Source: an uncultured Methylococcaceae bacterium
Lineage (GTDB): Bacteria; Pseudomonadota; Gammaproteobacteria; Methylococcales; Methylomonadaceae
Assembly: GCA_913009515.1 (NCBI GenBank)
Contig: CAJVYO010000013.1
Location: 1 to 14,961, forward strand
Direction of reading: 5' to 3'
Length of the DNA: 14,961 bases
A program made the translations under genes and the position numbers. Below, in pieces: positions 1 to 7,702 of the stretch. Each line of letters begins with the position of its first letter. Position 1 is the stretch's first letter. The notes under the pieces are model-generated. The model was not told the origin of the DNA, made no database searches, and worked only from the letters and a program-made list of their open reading frames with translations.

Positions 1-71
1 TTATGTTGTTTGTATTAGCAGATGGTTGGGCATTAATATTAGAAATGTTAGCCGCTAGTTTTTATGTATAA
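1..71 (+). CDS. fliP: Flagellar export gate protein FliP, 3' end only
   Basis: This is the C-terminal tail of FliP, a membrane protein that forms the core of the flagellar type III export gate with FliQ and FliR. The reading frame begins at base 3 and gives about 22 residues before TAA at 69-71. The piece starts MLFVLADGW and ends AASFYV, which matches the conserved FliP C-terminus (Salmonella FliP ends in a similar LFVLVDGW...QSFYS pattern). The gene begins outside the window. The fliQ ribosome binding site overlaps its stop codon, as expected for a fliPQR operon. The identification rests on this short tail plus the position directly upstream of fliQ. Confidence 0.9.
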   Translation, partial: MLFVLADGWALILEMLAASFYV

Positions 72-80
72 GGACGTGTT

Positions 81-350
81 ATGACACCTGATGTAATTAC
101 TATGATTGCCCAAGAAACCGTGATTGTTGCTGTGAAATTAGTGGCTCCTCTTTTAGGTGCATCATTAGTTGTAGGTTTAATTATTTCAATGTTTCAGGCG
201 GCCACTTCTATTAATGAGCAAACATTAACCTTTATTCCTAAATTAGCAACTATCATTAGCACTCTTATGATATTAGGGCCTTGGATGCTACAAACGATTA
301 TTGATTTTTTTAGAGGTCTTGTATTGCGAATTCCAATGTTGATAGGTTAA
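81..350 (+). CDS. fliQ: Flagellar export gate protein FliQ
   Basis: FliQ is a small two-helix membrane protein. Several copies pack around FliP and FliR to form the helical export gate in the flagellar basal body. The 89 residues equal the family's usual length. Two hydrophobic hairpin segments (about 15-40 and 50-76) flank the family-typical polar turn QAATSINEQTLTF (about residues 39-51). The ATG start has AAGGA (70-74) six bases upstream, overlapping the fliP stop. It sits between fliP and fliR. Its stop codon is in the same frame as fliR and lies one codon before the fliR start. Nothing in the protein looks degraded. Confidence 0.97.
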   Translation: MTPDVITMIAQETVIVAVKLVAPLLGASLVVGLIISMFQAATSINEQTLTFIPKLATIISTLMILGPWMLQTIIDFFRGLVLRIPMLIG

Positions 351-353
351 GGC

Positions 354-1130
354 TTGAATTTCACAGAAGAAGAGTTACTGGCTAAAGTAGCTTTATTTTT
401 CTGGCCGTTTGTGCGTATTAATACCTTATTATTAGCAATTCCTGTTTTTAGTTCTAAATCAGCTCCGGTTAAATTTAGAATTATTATCTCGGTATTGATT
501 ACCTGGGTGGTAATGCCATTTTTACCAACATTGCCGACTGTTGAATTGATGAGTTATGAAGGCTTTGTGATTACCGTACAGCAAATTGCGATTGGTTTAT
601 TAACCGCTTTTATTTTAGAAATGGTTTTTTCGGTGATGTTAGTAGCCGGTCAGTCAACAGCTTATAGTATGGGCTTGGGATTTGCATCAATGGTGGATCC
701 TGCTTCTGGCATGCAAGTACCTGTAGTAGCACAAATTTTTATTATTTCATCGAGTCTTTTTTTTATGGGTGTCAATGGACATCTTTTGGCGATTGAAATG
801 ATTATTGAAAGCTTTCAAACATTGCCCATTGGTGGTTTAGGTTTAAGTCAGGATGACTTGTGGCGGGTAATTATGTGGAGTGCTAAGATATTTTCAGGGG
901 GCGTTTTATTAGCTTTACCGATTATGTCAACGATTTTATTAGTGAATATTAGCTTTGGCGTTGCTTCAAAAGCAGCTCCCCAATTGCAAATTTTTGGTAT
1001 TGGTTTTCCAATTACTATTATGATGGGTATGATTTTGCTTTGGATTATTTTGCCGAGTATTATTGAATCGTTTACTTTTGTATTGTCTGATGGCTTTAAA
1101 TTAATCAATCAGATTTTACGTGTGTCATAG
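354..1130 (+). CDS. fliR: Flagellar export gate protein FliR (TTG start)
   Basis: FliR is the single-copy gate subunit that completes the FliP5-FliQ4-FliR1 export complex in the inner membrane. The 258 residues are close to the usual 255-265. The protein is very hydrophobic with several membrane segments, and the conserved stretches GQSTAYSMGLGFASMVDP (about residues 99-116) and the C-terminal GFPITIMMGM region are visible. The start is a TTG at 354. An in-frame stop at 348-350 (the fliQ stop) rules out any earlier start, and later starts would remove the first membrane helix. There is no strong Shine-Dalgarno; AGG at 344-346, inside the end of fliQ, is seven bases upstream. Translation probably depends on coupling to fliQ. 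Confidence 0.95.
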   Translation: MNFTEEELLAKVALFFWPFVRINTLLLAIPVFSSKSAPVKFRIIISVLITWVVMPFLPTLPTVELMSYEGFVITVQQIAIGLLTAFILEMVFSVMLVAGQSTAYSMGLGFASMVDPASGMQVPVVAQIFIISSSLFFMGVNGHLLAIEMIIESFQTLPIGGLGLSQDDLWRVIMWSAKIFSGGVLLALPIMSTILLVNISFGVASKAAPQLQIFGIGFPITIMMGMILLWIILPSIIESFTFVLSDGFKLINQILRVS

Positions 1131-1145
1131 CTTGTATTATTAATT

Positions 1146-2279
1146 ATGGCTGAAGATACAGGTCAAGACAAAAGCGAAGAACCCACGGAAAAGCGTATTA
1201 CTGATGCGCGTAAAAAAGGACAAATTCCACGTTCAAAAGAATTAGATACGTTTGTAGGTTTGATGGTCAGTGCTGCTATGTTTATCTTTATTGGTAAAGA
1301 TATGGCCTTGGGTTTAGTAGGCTTGATGCGGCAGCAGTTTCAAATATCCAGAGCAGTTATTTTTGACCCTAAAAGTTTAGGTATTCATTTCGCAGAAGTG
1401 GTATTAGATGGTTTTTTATTAATGATACCGTTTGGTTTAGCATTGATGGTGACCACTTTTATGCGTCCGATGATGATGGGGGGCTGGAATTTTAGCTCTG
1501 AAGCCATGACACCTAAATTATCTAAGTTTAATCCACTGAAAGGCCTAAAACGGATGTTTGGCTTGCAAGGCGTGATGGAATTATTAAAAGCGGTTCTAAA
1601 AACTAGCTTAATTTTATTTGTTGCAAAGATTTTATTTGATATTTATTTGCCTGATTTTATGGTATTGAGTCGCCTTGAATCCGTTAAAGCCGGTATTTAT
1701 GAAAGCGGCAGTATTATTGTTCATTGTTTTCTTATTTTGAGTTCAACCTTGATAATATTAGTCTTAATTGACGTACCTTATCAATATTGGAAAAATAAAA
1801 AAGATATGATGATGACCTTGCAAGAGGTTAAAGATGAGCATAAACAATCAGAAGGAGATCCGCAATTAAAAGGTAAAAGGCGTCAATTGCAAATGGAAAT
1901 GTCACAGGGACGAATGATGGATGACGTGCCTGACGCAGATGTGATTGTGACCAATCCATCGCATTACGCGGTAGCGTTAAAATATGATAAAGATGATGGT
2001 AACGCCCCGACAGTTGTTGCGAAAGGGATTGATTTAGTTGCCGCTCAGATACGTGAAATTGCAGCAGACCATAATGTACCGCTAGTTGCCGCTCCGCCTC
2101 TATCGAGAGCATTATATTACTCGACAGAAATAGGCGATGAAATTCCAGCGGAGTTATTTTTAGTCGTTGCACAAGTATTAGCCTATGTTTATCAATTAAA
2201 TGAGTCACTGAAAAAAGGTAAAAAAGCACCTAATATGCCAACTGATTTAAAAGTTCCTGATAGCTTTAGACAAAGTTAA
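1146..2279 (+). CDS. flhB: Flagellar export switch protein FlhB, with NPSH cleavage motif
   Basis: FlhB controls the switch of export substrate from rod/hook proteins to filament proteins. The 377 residues are family-typical. The charged N-terminus (TGQDKSEEPTEKRITDARKKG region) is followed by about four membrane helices between residues 35 and 210, then the cytoplasmic FlhBC domain. The linker before the cleavage site is canonical (EGDPQLKGKRR, residues 236-246). The autocleavage motif, normally NPTH, reads N270-P271-S272-H273 here. The Asn-Pro bond that breaks is intact, and Ser replaces Thr. The gene starts 15 bases after fliR with little visible Shine-Dalgarno sequence. The C-terminal tail past FlhBC is short and lysine-rich. 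Confidence 0.97.
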   Translation: MAEDTGQDKSEEPTEKRITDARKKGQIPRSKELDTFVGLMVSAAMFIFIGKDMALGLVGLMRQQFQISRAVIFDPKSLGIHFAEVVLDGFLLMIPFGLALMVTTFMRPMMMGGWNFSSEAMTPKLSKFNPLKGLKRMFGLQGVMELLKAVLKTSLILFVAKILFDIYLPDFMVLSRLESVKAGIYESGSIIVHCFLILSSTLIILVLIDVPYQYWKNKKDMMMTLQEVKDEHKQSEGDPQLKGKRRQLQMEMSQGRMMDDVPDADVIVTNPSHYAVALKYDKDDGNAPTVVAKGIDLVAAQIREIAADHNVPLVAAPPLSRALYYSTEIGDEIPAELFLVVAQVLAYVYQLNESLKKGKKAPNMPTDLKVPDSFRQS

Positions 2280-2329
2280 TTTATTTGTTCTATTTTATAT
2301 TCTATTTATTGTAAAGGTTTTATAAGTAC

Positions 2330-4447
2330 ATGGATTTAACACGACTAAAGAGTGGTTTTCAGTTTATAACTGAAGCAAAGTTAGGTGCACCTATCACCAT
2401 TATTATGATGCTAACACTCATCATCATTCCTTTGCCTGCCTTTATTTTAGATTTATTCTTTACCTTTAATATCGCATTTTCGCTGATTATTTTATTAGTG
2501 GTGCTTTATTCGGTTAAGCCGTTAGAATTTGCTTCTTTTCCCAGTGTTATCTTAATTGCGACCTTATTTAGGTTGGCCTTAAATGTTGCATCAACACGAA
2601 TTGTATTGCTTGAAGGGCATAATGGTGGAGCAGCTGCGGGAAAAGTTATTGAGGCCTTTGGCGAGTTTGTTATTGGTGGAAATTTTGCAGTTGGTTTAGT
2701 CGTTTTTGGTATTTTAATGGTGATTAACTTTGCCGTAGTGACCAAAGGGGCAGGGCGTATCGCAGAAGTAGGGGCACGATTTACCTTGGATGCGATGCCA
2801 GGGAAACAAATGGCGATTGATGCTGATTTAAATGCAGGCGTTATTAGTCAAGATGAAGCACGAGATAGACGTGCAGAAGTTTCTGCAGAATCTGATTTTT
2901 ATGGTTCTATGGATGGAGCGAGTAAATTTGTTAGAGGGGATGCGATTGCGGGGATGATTATTCTCGCGGTTAATATTCTCGGTGGCTTGATTATCGGTGT
3001 GGGACAGCATGATATGTCGTTTGCTGATGCGGGAGAGGTCTATGTTTTATTGACCATTGGTGATGGCTTAGTTGCTCAAATTCCTTCATTGCTATTATCA
3101 ACCGCGGCGGCAATGGTGGTGAGTCGAGTTAGAGGCAGTGATGCAACGGTAGGCTCACAGATTTCAAATCAAGTACTATCTAACCCAATGGCATTAAATA
3201 TTACGGCTGGGGTTATGTTGGCGTTAGGGTTAATTCCTGGTATGCCTAATTTTGTTTTTTTACTGATTGCATCAGCGTTGGCGGGTTACGCGTATTGGAT
3301 TCGTAAAAGCTCAAAAGAAGCAAGTCTTGAGTTAGAGGCATCCCAAAATCCTGCTGCAGGAACAACACTTGATGCGGCACCATTAGACATGCCAGAAACA
3401 AAAGAATTAAGCTGGGATGATGTCATGCCAGTCGATGTGATTGGTTTAGAAGTGGGTTATCGATTGATTCCGTTAGTGGATAAAAATCAAGGTGGTCAGT
3501 TAATGACGCGTATTAAAGGGGTGCGTAAAAAACTGTCTCAAGAATTAGGTTTTTTGATTCCTTCGGTGCATATTAGAGATAATTTAGATTTAAGCCCGTC
3601 ACATTATAGTATTTCACTAATGGGGGTGACCATTGGTGAGTCAGATATTATGCCAGATAAAGAAATGGCGATTAATCCGGGTCAAGTTTTTGGCACATTG
3701 GATGGGATTGAATGTCAGGATCCTGCGTTTGGGTTGGAGGCCGTTTGGATTGATGCCAATCAGCGTGATTATGCACAGACATTAGGCTATACAGTGGTTG
3801 ATGCGGGCACGGTGATTGCAACGCATTTAAGTCATATTTTACAAACGCATGCTTATGAAATGCTGGGTTATGAAGAGGCTCAAAAACTACTTGATAATTT
3901 AAGTCAATCAGCACCTAAATTAGTTGAGGGTTTGGTGCCGGATATTGTGTCGTTAGGTATTTTTGTAAAAATATTACAAAATTTATTACAGGAACGTGTG
4001 TCTATTCGAGATATACGGGGTATTGCCGAAACTTTGGCGGAGTTTGGGGCAAAGAGTCAGGATACCGACATTTTAACCTCTGCGGTGCGGGTAAGTTTAG
4101 GGCGTTTAATTATTCAGGAAATCAGTGGTATAGAAAAAGAGGTCTCTGTTATTACCCTAGATCAAGAGCTGGAACAATTATTGCATAAAACATTACAAAC
4201 AGGTAGTGAATCAGGTGCTGGACTTGAACCCGGACTCGCAGAACAAATGCATAAATCATTAGAAGATAGCACTGAAAAAATGGAAGTAGAAGGTTTGGTG
4301 GCTATTTTATTAGTGTCGTCATTTGTAAGGCCTTGGTTGGCTCGTTTTGTACGTCACTCAATTCCTGAATTGCATGTTTTAGCGTATACAGAAATACCTG
4401 AAGACCGAAATATTAAAGTGGTTTCTACTGTTGGACAGCAAGCCTAA
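2330..4447 (+). CDS. flhA: Flagellar export gate ring protein FlhA
   Basis: FlhA forms the nonameric ring below the export gate; it couples proton flow to export and docks chaperone-substrate complexes. The 705 residues match the family. The N-terminal half carries about eight membrane segments (roughly 20-40, 44-62, 68-90, 115-137, 203-225, 238-262, 285-302, 305-323). The FHIPEP signature runs from about residue 143 to 170 (RIAEVGARFTLDAMPGKQM...). The conserved KFVRGDAIAG motif has D204, equivalent to the essential Salmonella D208. The cytoplasmic domain follows from about 365. AAAGG at 2313-2317 is twelve bases before the ATG. The 50-base gap to flhB is AT-rich and shows no clear terminator or promoter. 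Confidence 0.97.
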   Translation: MDLTRLKSGFQFITEAKLGAPITIIMMLTLIIIPLPAFILDLFFTFNIAFSLIILLVVLYSVKPLEFASFPSVILIATLFRLALNVASTRIVLLEGHNGGAAAGKVIEAFGEFVIGGNFAVGLVVFGILMVINFAVVTKGAGRIAEVGARFTLDAMPGKQMAIDADLNAGVISQDEARDRRAEVSAESDFYGSMDGASKFVRGDAIAGMIILAVNILGGLIIGVGQHDMSFADAGEVYVLLTIGDGLVAQIPSLLLSTAAAMVVSRVRGSDATVGSQISNQVLSNPMALNITAGVMLALGLIPGMPNFVFLLIASALAGYAYWIRKSSKEASLELEASQNPAAGTTLDAAPLDMPETKELSWDDVMPVDVIGLEVGYRLIPLVDKNQGGQLMTRIKGVRKKLSQELGFLIPSVHIRDNLDLSPSHYSISLMGVTIGESDIMPDKEMAINPGQVFGTLDGIECQDPAFGLEAVWIDANQRDYAQTLGYTVVDAGTVIATHLSHILQTHAYEMLGYEEAQKLLDNLSQSAPKLVEGLVPDIVSLGIFVKILQNLLQERVSIRDIRGIAETLAEFGAKSQDTDILTSAVRVSLGRLIIQEISGIEKEVSVITLDQELEQLLHKTLQTGSESGAGLEPGLAEQMHKSLEDSTEKMEVEGLVAILLVSSFVRPWLARFVRHSIPELHVLAYTEIPEDRNIKVVSTVGQQA

Positions 4448-4470
4448 GCCGTTAAAGGAGAAATAAACGA

Positions 4471-5955
4471 ATGAAGATGAAACGTTTTTACGCAGCAGAT
4501 ATTCGACAAGTTATGCAGATGGTGAAGGATGAATTGGGTGAAGATGCTGTTATTATGTCCAATCGCTCAGTTGATGGTGGGGTAGAAATTGTTGCGGCAA
4601 AAGATTTTGATGAGCAGGCTATTCAGGAAAAAGTAAGAGATAAGCCGGTTATTAAAAAAAATGAAGGCTTTCAGTCTTTAGCGAGTTTAGCAAAGACCTC
4701 GCCTAAAGCCGCTATTGCTAAAAAACCGCATGTTGTTTCGAGTAGTCGCAAAAGCCCAGAATCCTCTAGCTTATTGAAAAATCCTAATATACAACGTAAA
4801 TTAGATGAATATGCCGGTTATGCTGAAAAGACATTTGTACCGAAAGTTGCCCCTGCTCGTACTCAGAGACCAAGCGTTATAAAAAAGGATGCTGATAATC
4901 GAAGTAATGATATTGAATTATCATTACCACCGATTAAAAAGGGTAATGAACTGGTAATGGAAGATAAGCCAGATAATGATAATTTTCAAGAAACATTAGA
5001 GCAAATAAAAGAGAGCTTAGGCAGTGCTACTGAGGAAATGTTTCAAAAAATGCGTATGGATATGCGTAAGGAAATGCGTTATTTACGTACGGTGATGGAT
5101 AATGATTTATTAGATTCTGATGAGGCGGTAGAGGGAAATCCGATACGTTTAGAATTATTAAGTCGTTTAGCGGATATAGGATTATCTCAAAAATTAAGCA
5201 TTAAAATAGCCAACCGTCTTAATAAGCATTTAGATTCTGATGTGGTATGGGAAAAAGCCTTAGAAATGTTGCATAAAGTGTTACCTGTGATGGATAAAGA
5301 TATTATTACAGACGGCGGGGTTATTTCATTGGTAGGCCCTACTGGCGTGGGTAAAACAACTACTATTGCAAAATTAGCGGCACAATATATTTTAAAACAA
5401 GGCTCTAGTGAGCATGTGGTGATGATTACCATGGATAATTATCGTATTGGCGCTCATGAGCAATTAAGTATTTATGGACGTATTTTAGATGTGCCAGTTA
5501 GAGTGGCGGCAGATGGAGATGAATTACGTAAATTAATCGATGGTTTTAAACATAAGCGTTTAATTTTGATTGATACCGCAGGTGTGAGTCAGAAAGACGT
5601 TAGAATGTTAGATCAGATCGAAAGCTTAAATAATTCAGGTGTTGCGGTAAAACGATATTTGGTGATGTCAGCAACCACACAATTAAAATCAATGAGTGAA
5701 ATTATTGAAGGCTTTGAACCTGATGCGTGTATTTTAACTAAAATGGATGAGTCGGCTGAAACGGGGAATGCCATTTCAGCTTTGATTGAATATCAAGTGC
5801 CATTGGCTTTTATGACTGATGGCCAAGAAGTACCTGAAGATATTCATCATGCTAATGCCAATGAATTGATTAAAAAGTGTTTGTCAGAATCAAAACGAGT
5901 CAGTGATACTAATTATTTAGAAGATGAAGAGTGGAGGGCGGCTAATTATGCATGA
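4471..5955 (+). CDS. flhF: SRP-family GTPase FlhF, polar flagellum placement
   Basis: FlhF is a signal-recognition-particle-type GTPase that marks the cell pole where the flagellum is built. The 494 residues have the expected three parts: an N-terminal B domain (about 1-170, basic and variable in the middle), an N domain helical bundle (about 215-275), and the G domain from about 280. GTPase motifs are intact: P-loop GPTGVGKTTT (289-298), DTAG (368-371) and TKMD (423-426), plus the MDNYRIGAHEQL motif (321-332). AAAGGAG at 4454-4460 lies ten bases before the ATG. It overlaps the start of fleN by eight bases, so the antagonistic pair is likely made in a coupled way. Confidence 0.96.
   Translation: MKMKRFYAADIRQVMQMVKDELGEDAVIMSNRSVDGGVEIVAAKDFDEQAIQEKVRDKPVIKKNEGFQSLASLAKTSPKAAIAKKPHVVSSSRKSPESSSLLKNPNIQRKLDEYAGYAEKTFVPKVAPARTQRPSVIKKDADNRSNDIELSLPPIKKGNELVMEDKPDNDNFQETLEQIKESLGSATEEMFQKMRMDMRKEMRYLRTVMDNDLLDSDEAVEGNPIRLELLSRLADIGLSQKLSIKIANRLNKHLDSDVVWEKALEMLHKVLPVMDKDIITDGGVISLVGPTGVGKTTTIAKLAAQYILKQGSSEHVVMITMDNYRIGAHEQLSIYGRILDVPVRVAADGDELRKLIDGFKHKRLILIDTAGVSQKDVRMLDQIESLNNSGVAVKRYLVMSATTQLKSMSEIIEGFEPDACILTKMDESAETGNAISALIEYQVPLAFMTDGQEVPEDIHHANANELIKKCLSESKRVSDTNYLEDEEWRAANYA
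5933..5938 (+). promoter_or_regulatory. Ribosome binding site for fleN
   Basis: GGAGGG lies inside the 3' end of flhF, nine bases before the ATG at 5948. It decides that start over the in-frame ATG at 5924, which lies upstream of this site and has no comparable one. Confidence 0.75.
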
Positions 5956-6823
5956 TAATTTAGATCAAGCTGCTGGATTAAGAAACATCAATAAAATAAA
6001 ACCGATTCGTGTGTTAGCTATTATCAGTGGTAAAGGCGGCATAGGTAAGACTAATATTGCGGTTAATTTAGGGGTTGCATTATCGCAACTTGGTAAAAAT
6101 GTGGCTTTATTTGATGCAGATATCGGGCTTGCTAATGTTGATACATTATTAGGCATAGAGCCTGAATTTAATATCTCTCATGTTTTAAAAGGACAGAAGG
6201 CGTTAAACGATATTATTGAAGTAGGGCCGAGCAATTTAAAAGTCATTCCTGCGTCATCAGGGGTGCAATATATCCCTGAATTAAATAATAGTGAGCATGC
6301 TTTAATTATCAAAGCCTTTGATGAATGTCGAGATGATTTAGATGTTTTAATTGTTGATACAGCAACCGGTATTTCCAATAGCGTGGTGAGTTTTATTAAG
6401 GCATGTCAAGAAGTTGTGGTGGTTATTTCTGATGAACCCACCGCTTTAGTCGATGCTTATGCGTTTATTAAATTATTAAACTGTGAGCATGAACTGTTTA
6501 AATTTCATGTCATTGCTAATATGCTGGAATCTGTCGATGATGGGCAAATTTTATTTAAGAAACTCTCTAAAATGACCCATCAATATTTAGATGTGGCGTT
6601 AAATTATTTAGGGGCTGTGCCGTTTGATGATTATTTGCGTAAAGCGGTTAAGCAGCAAGCTGCGGTTGTTGATATTTATCCGCAATCTAAATCAGCACAG
6701 GCATTTCGTCGCATAGGGCAAAAAATTAGTGAATTACCTGATTGCAGCTTTACGGCAGCTGGGCATGTAGAATTTTTTGTGGAACGTATGCTTGAATATG
6801 AGATTCAGGAGAGTGTTGCGTGA
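5948..6823 (+). CDS. fleN: MinD-like ATPase FleN (FlhG), flagellar number control
   Basis: FleN/FlhG is a MinD/ParA-type ATPase that limits polar flagella to the right number. It restrains FlhF and, in Pseudomonas, the regulator FleQ. With the start at 5948 the protein has 291 residues. The N-terminus carries the DQAAGLR motif (6-12), the FlhG DQAxxLR element known to activate FlhF GTPase. A deviant Walker A follows (SGKGGIGKT, 27-35, with both signature lysines K29 and K34), then Walker A' DADIG (56-60), Walker B VLIVDTATG (133-141) and a C-terminal helix (about 273-288) that may act as an amphipathic membrane-targeting sequence. An ATG at 5924 would add eight residues but has a poorer ribosome binding site. 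It overlaps flhF by 8 bases and fliA by 4. Confidence 0.95.
   Translation: MHDNLDQAAGLRNINKIKPIRVLAIISGKGGIGKTNIAVNLGVALSQLGKNVALFDADIGLANVDTLLGIEPEFNISHVLKGQKALNDIIEVGPSNLKVIPASSGVQYIPELNNSEHALIIKAFDECRDDLDVLIVDTATGISNSVVSFIKACQEVVVVISDEPTALVDAYAFIKLLNCEHELFKFHVIANMLESVDDGQILFKKLSKMTHQYLDVALNYLGAVPFDDYLRKAVKQQAAVVDIYPQSKSAQAFRRIGQKISELPDCSFTAAGHVEFFVERMLEYEIQESVA
6807..6811 (+). promoter_or_regulatory. Ribosome binding site for fliA
   Basis: AGGAG inside the end of fleN is eight bases before the GTG at 6820, which overlaps the fleN stop (GTGA). A second site, GGAG at 6826-6829, precedes the alternative ATG at 6835 by five bases, so the start is not fully settled. Confidence 0.55.
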
Positions 6824-7569
6824 ATGGAGTGGCGATGTATAATTCGGTACGCACCGCAGGAACAGGTGATGAGCAAGTATTAGAATATGCTCCATTAGTG
6901 AAACGCATCGCGTATTATCTTTTGAATAAGTTGCCTGATTCGGTGTTAGTGGATGATTTAATTCAAGCGGGTATGCTGGGATTATTAGATGCATTAAAAA
7001 ATTATGATGCCGCACAGGGTGCGAGCTTTGAGACTTATGCGGGAATTCGTATTCGCGGAGCTATGCTGGATGAAGTAAGGCGTTCAGATTGGACACCTCG
7101 TTCAGTGCATAAAAAATCGCGTGAAGTGAGTGCGGCGATTAGAGAAATTGAGCTAAAAACTTCTGAAGATGCGAAGCCTGCTCAGATTGCAGAATGTTTA
7201 GATATTTCTTTAGATGAGTATTATAAAATTTTGCAAGATTCTACTAATAGTCGTTTTTTTAGTGTTGAAGAGCTTTCGGAGTCAGGGGATTCTTTTTTAG
7301 AAGATTATACTGATTCAAAGTTGAATCCTGAGGATATTTTTAAGCAGAATTCTTTTCAGCAGTCGTTGGCGGAATCCATAGAATCCTTACCTGAGAGAGA
7401 AAAGCTAGTTATTTCATTGTATTATAATGAAGGTCTTAATTTAAGAGAAATAGGTGAAGTCCTCAGTGTAAGCGAATCTAGAGTCAGTCAAATTAGTAGT
7501 CAAGCGATGTTGCGCTTGAAAAGTAGAATGTCGGAATGGACTTCGGGTGAAGTTGAAGGCCTGTTTTAA
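6820..7569 (+). CDS. fliA: Flagellar sigma factor FliA (sigma-28)
   Basis: FliA directs RNA polymerase to late flagellar and chemotaxis promoters and is held inactive by FlgM until the hook is finished. The 249 residues fit the family. Region 2 is clear (VDDLIQAGMLGLLDAL at about 44-59, then FETYAGIRIRGAMLDEVRRSDW at 70-91). The 1.2-like segment YAPLVKRIAYYLL precedes it (23-35). Region 3 spans about 95-140, and region 4 has the helix-turn-helix GLNLREIGEVLSVSESRVSQI (205-225). The GTG at 6820 overlaps the fleN stop by four bases. An in-frame ATG at 6835 would remove five residues and is a realistic alternative, as many homologues have a short MYN-type N-terminus. Confidence 0.96.
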   Translation: MNGVAMYNSVRTAGTGDEQVLEYAPLVKRIAYYLLNKLPDSVLVDDLIQAGMLGLLDALKNYDAAQGASFETYAGIRIRGAMLDEVRRSDWTPRSVHKKSREVSAAIREIELKTSEDAKPAQIAECLDISLDEYYKILQDSTNSRFFSVEELSESGDSFLEDYTDSKLNPEDIFKQNSFQQSLAESIESLPEREKLVISLYYNEGLNLREIGEVLSVSESRVSQISSQAMLRLKSRMSEWTSGEVEGLF

Positions 7570-7627
7570 AGGATATTTAAAATATGTCATGTAAAAAGAT
7601 TTAAAATGATAGAATAGAGACTTACTG

Positions 7628-7657
7628 TTGTGAATGTATGGCCATGTTGGTTATATT
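7628..7657 (+). promoter_or_regulatory. Possible sigma-70-like promoter upstream of cheY
   Basis: TTGTGA (7628-7633) and TATATT (7652-7657) are 18 bases apart. They match the -35 and -10 consensus at four and five of six positions and would start RNA about 40 bases before cheY. A second pair, TTGGTT (7647-7652) and TATAGT (7672-7677) with 19-base spacing, is weaker. In DNA this AT-rich such matches occur by chance. Confidence 0.25.
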
Positions 7658-7691
7658 AAATTTTGTTAGACTATAGTAAAAAATTTAAGGT

Positions 7692-7700
7692 GGAGAAAGG
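7692..7700 (+). promoter_or_regulatory. Ribosome binding site for cheY
   Basis: GGAG (7692-7695) followed by AAAGG (7696-7700) is correctly spaced for the TTG at 7703 (seven bases from GGAG). It is too far from the in-frame ATG at 7715 (19 bases), so it favours the TTG start. Confidence 0.6.
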
Positions 7701-7702
7701 TT

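Larger units (their letters stand above)
7570..7702 (+). other. Intergenic gap between fliA and cheY
   Basis: This 133-base stretch is very AT-rich and has no open reading frame of note. It is the longest non-coding gap in the window and separates the placement/sigma block from the chemotaxis block. No GC-rich hairpin with a T-run is visible, so a strong intrinsic terminator after fliA is not supported. A weak sigma-70-like promoter is possible within it. No convincing FliA-type (TAAA-N15-GCCGATAA) or sigma-54-type (GG-N10-GC) promoter was seen. Confidence 0.6.

Noticed and set aside
1828..2229. A 133-residue minus-strand frame inside flhB
   Set aside because: flhB is unambiguous here, with conserved motifs across the whole span; the antisense product shows no family features.
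2280..2329. Promoter in the gap between flhB and flhA
   Set aside because: The gap is only T/A-rich; -35 and -10 like words can be found but not at good spacing and similarity together.
4414..4455. Possible FliA promoter before flhF (TAAAG at 4414, GCCGTTAA at 4448)
   Set aside because: The elements are about 30 bases apart, not the required 15, and the -10-like element sits so close to the ATG that almost no leader would remain.
7574..7590. Short AT palindrome (ATATTT-A-AAATAT) after fliA as a terminator
   Set aside because: The stem is only A-T pairs with a one-base loop and no following T-run, so it would not make a stable terminator hairpin.
7636..7655. Possible sigma-54 promoter around GTATGGCCATGTTGG
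   Set aside because: The GG of the -24 element has no GC at the correct ten-base spacing for the -12 element.
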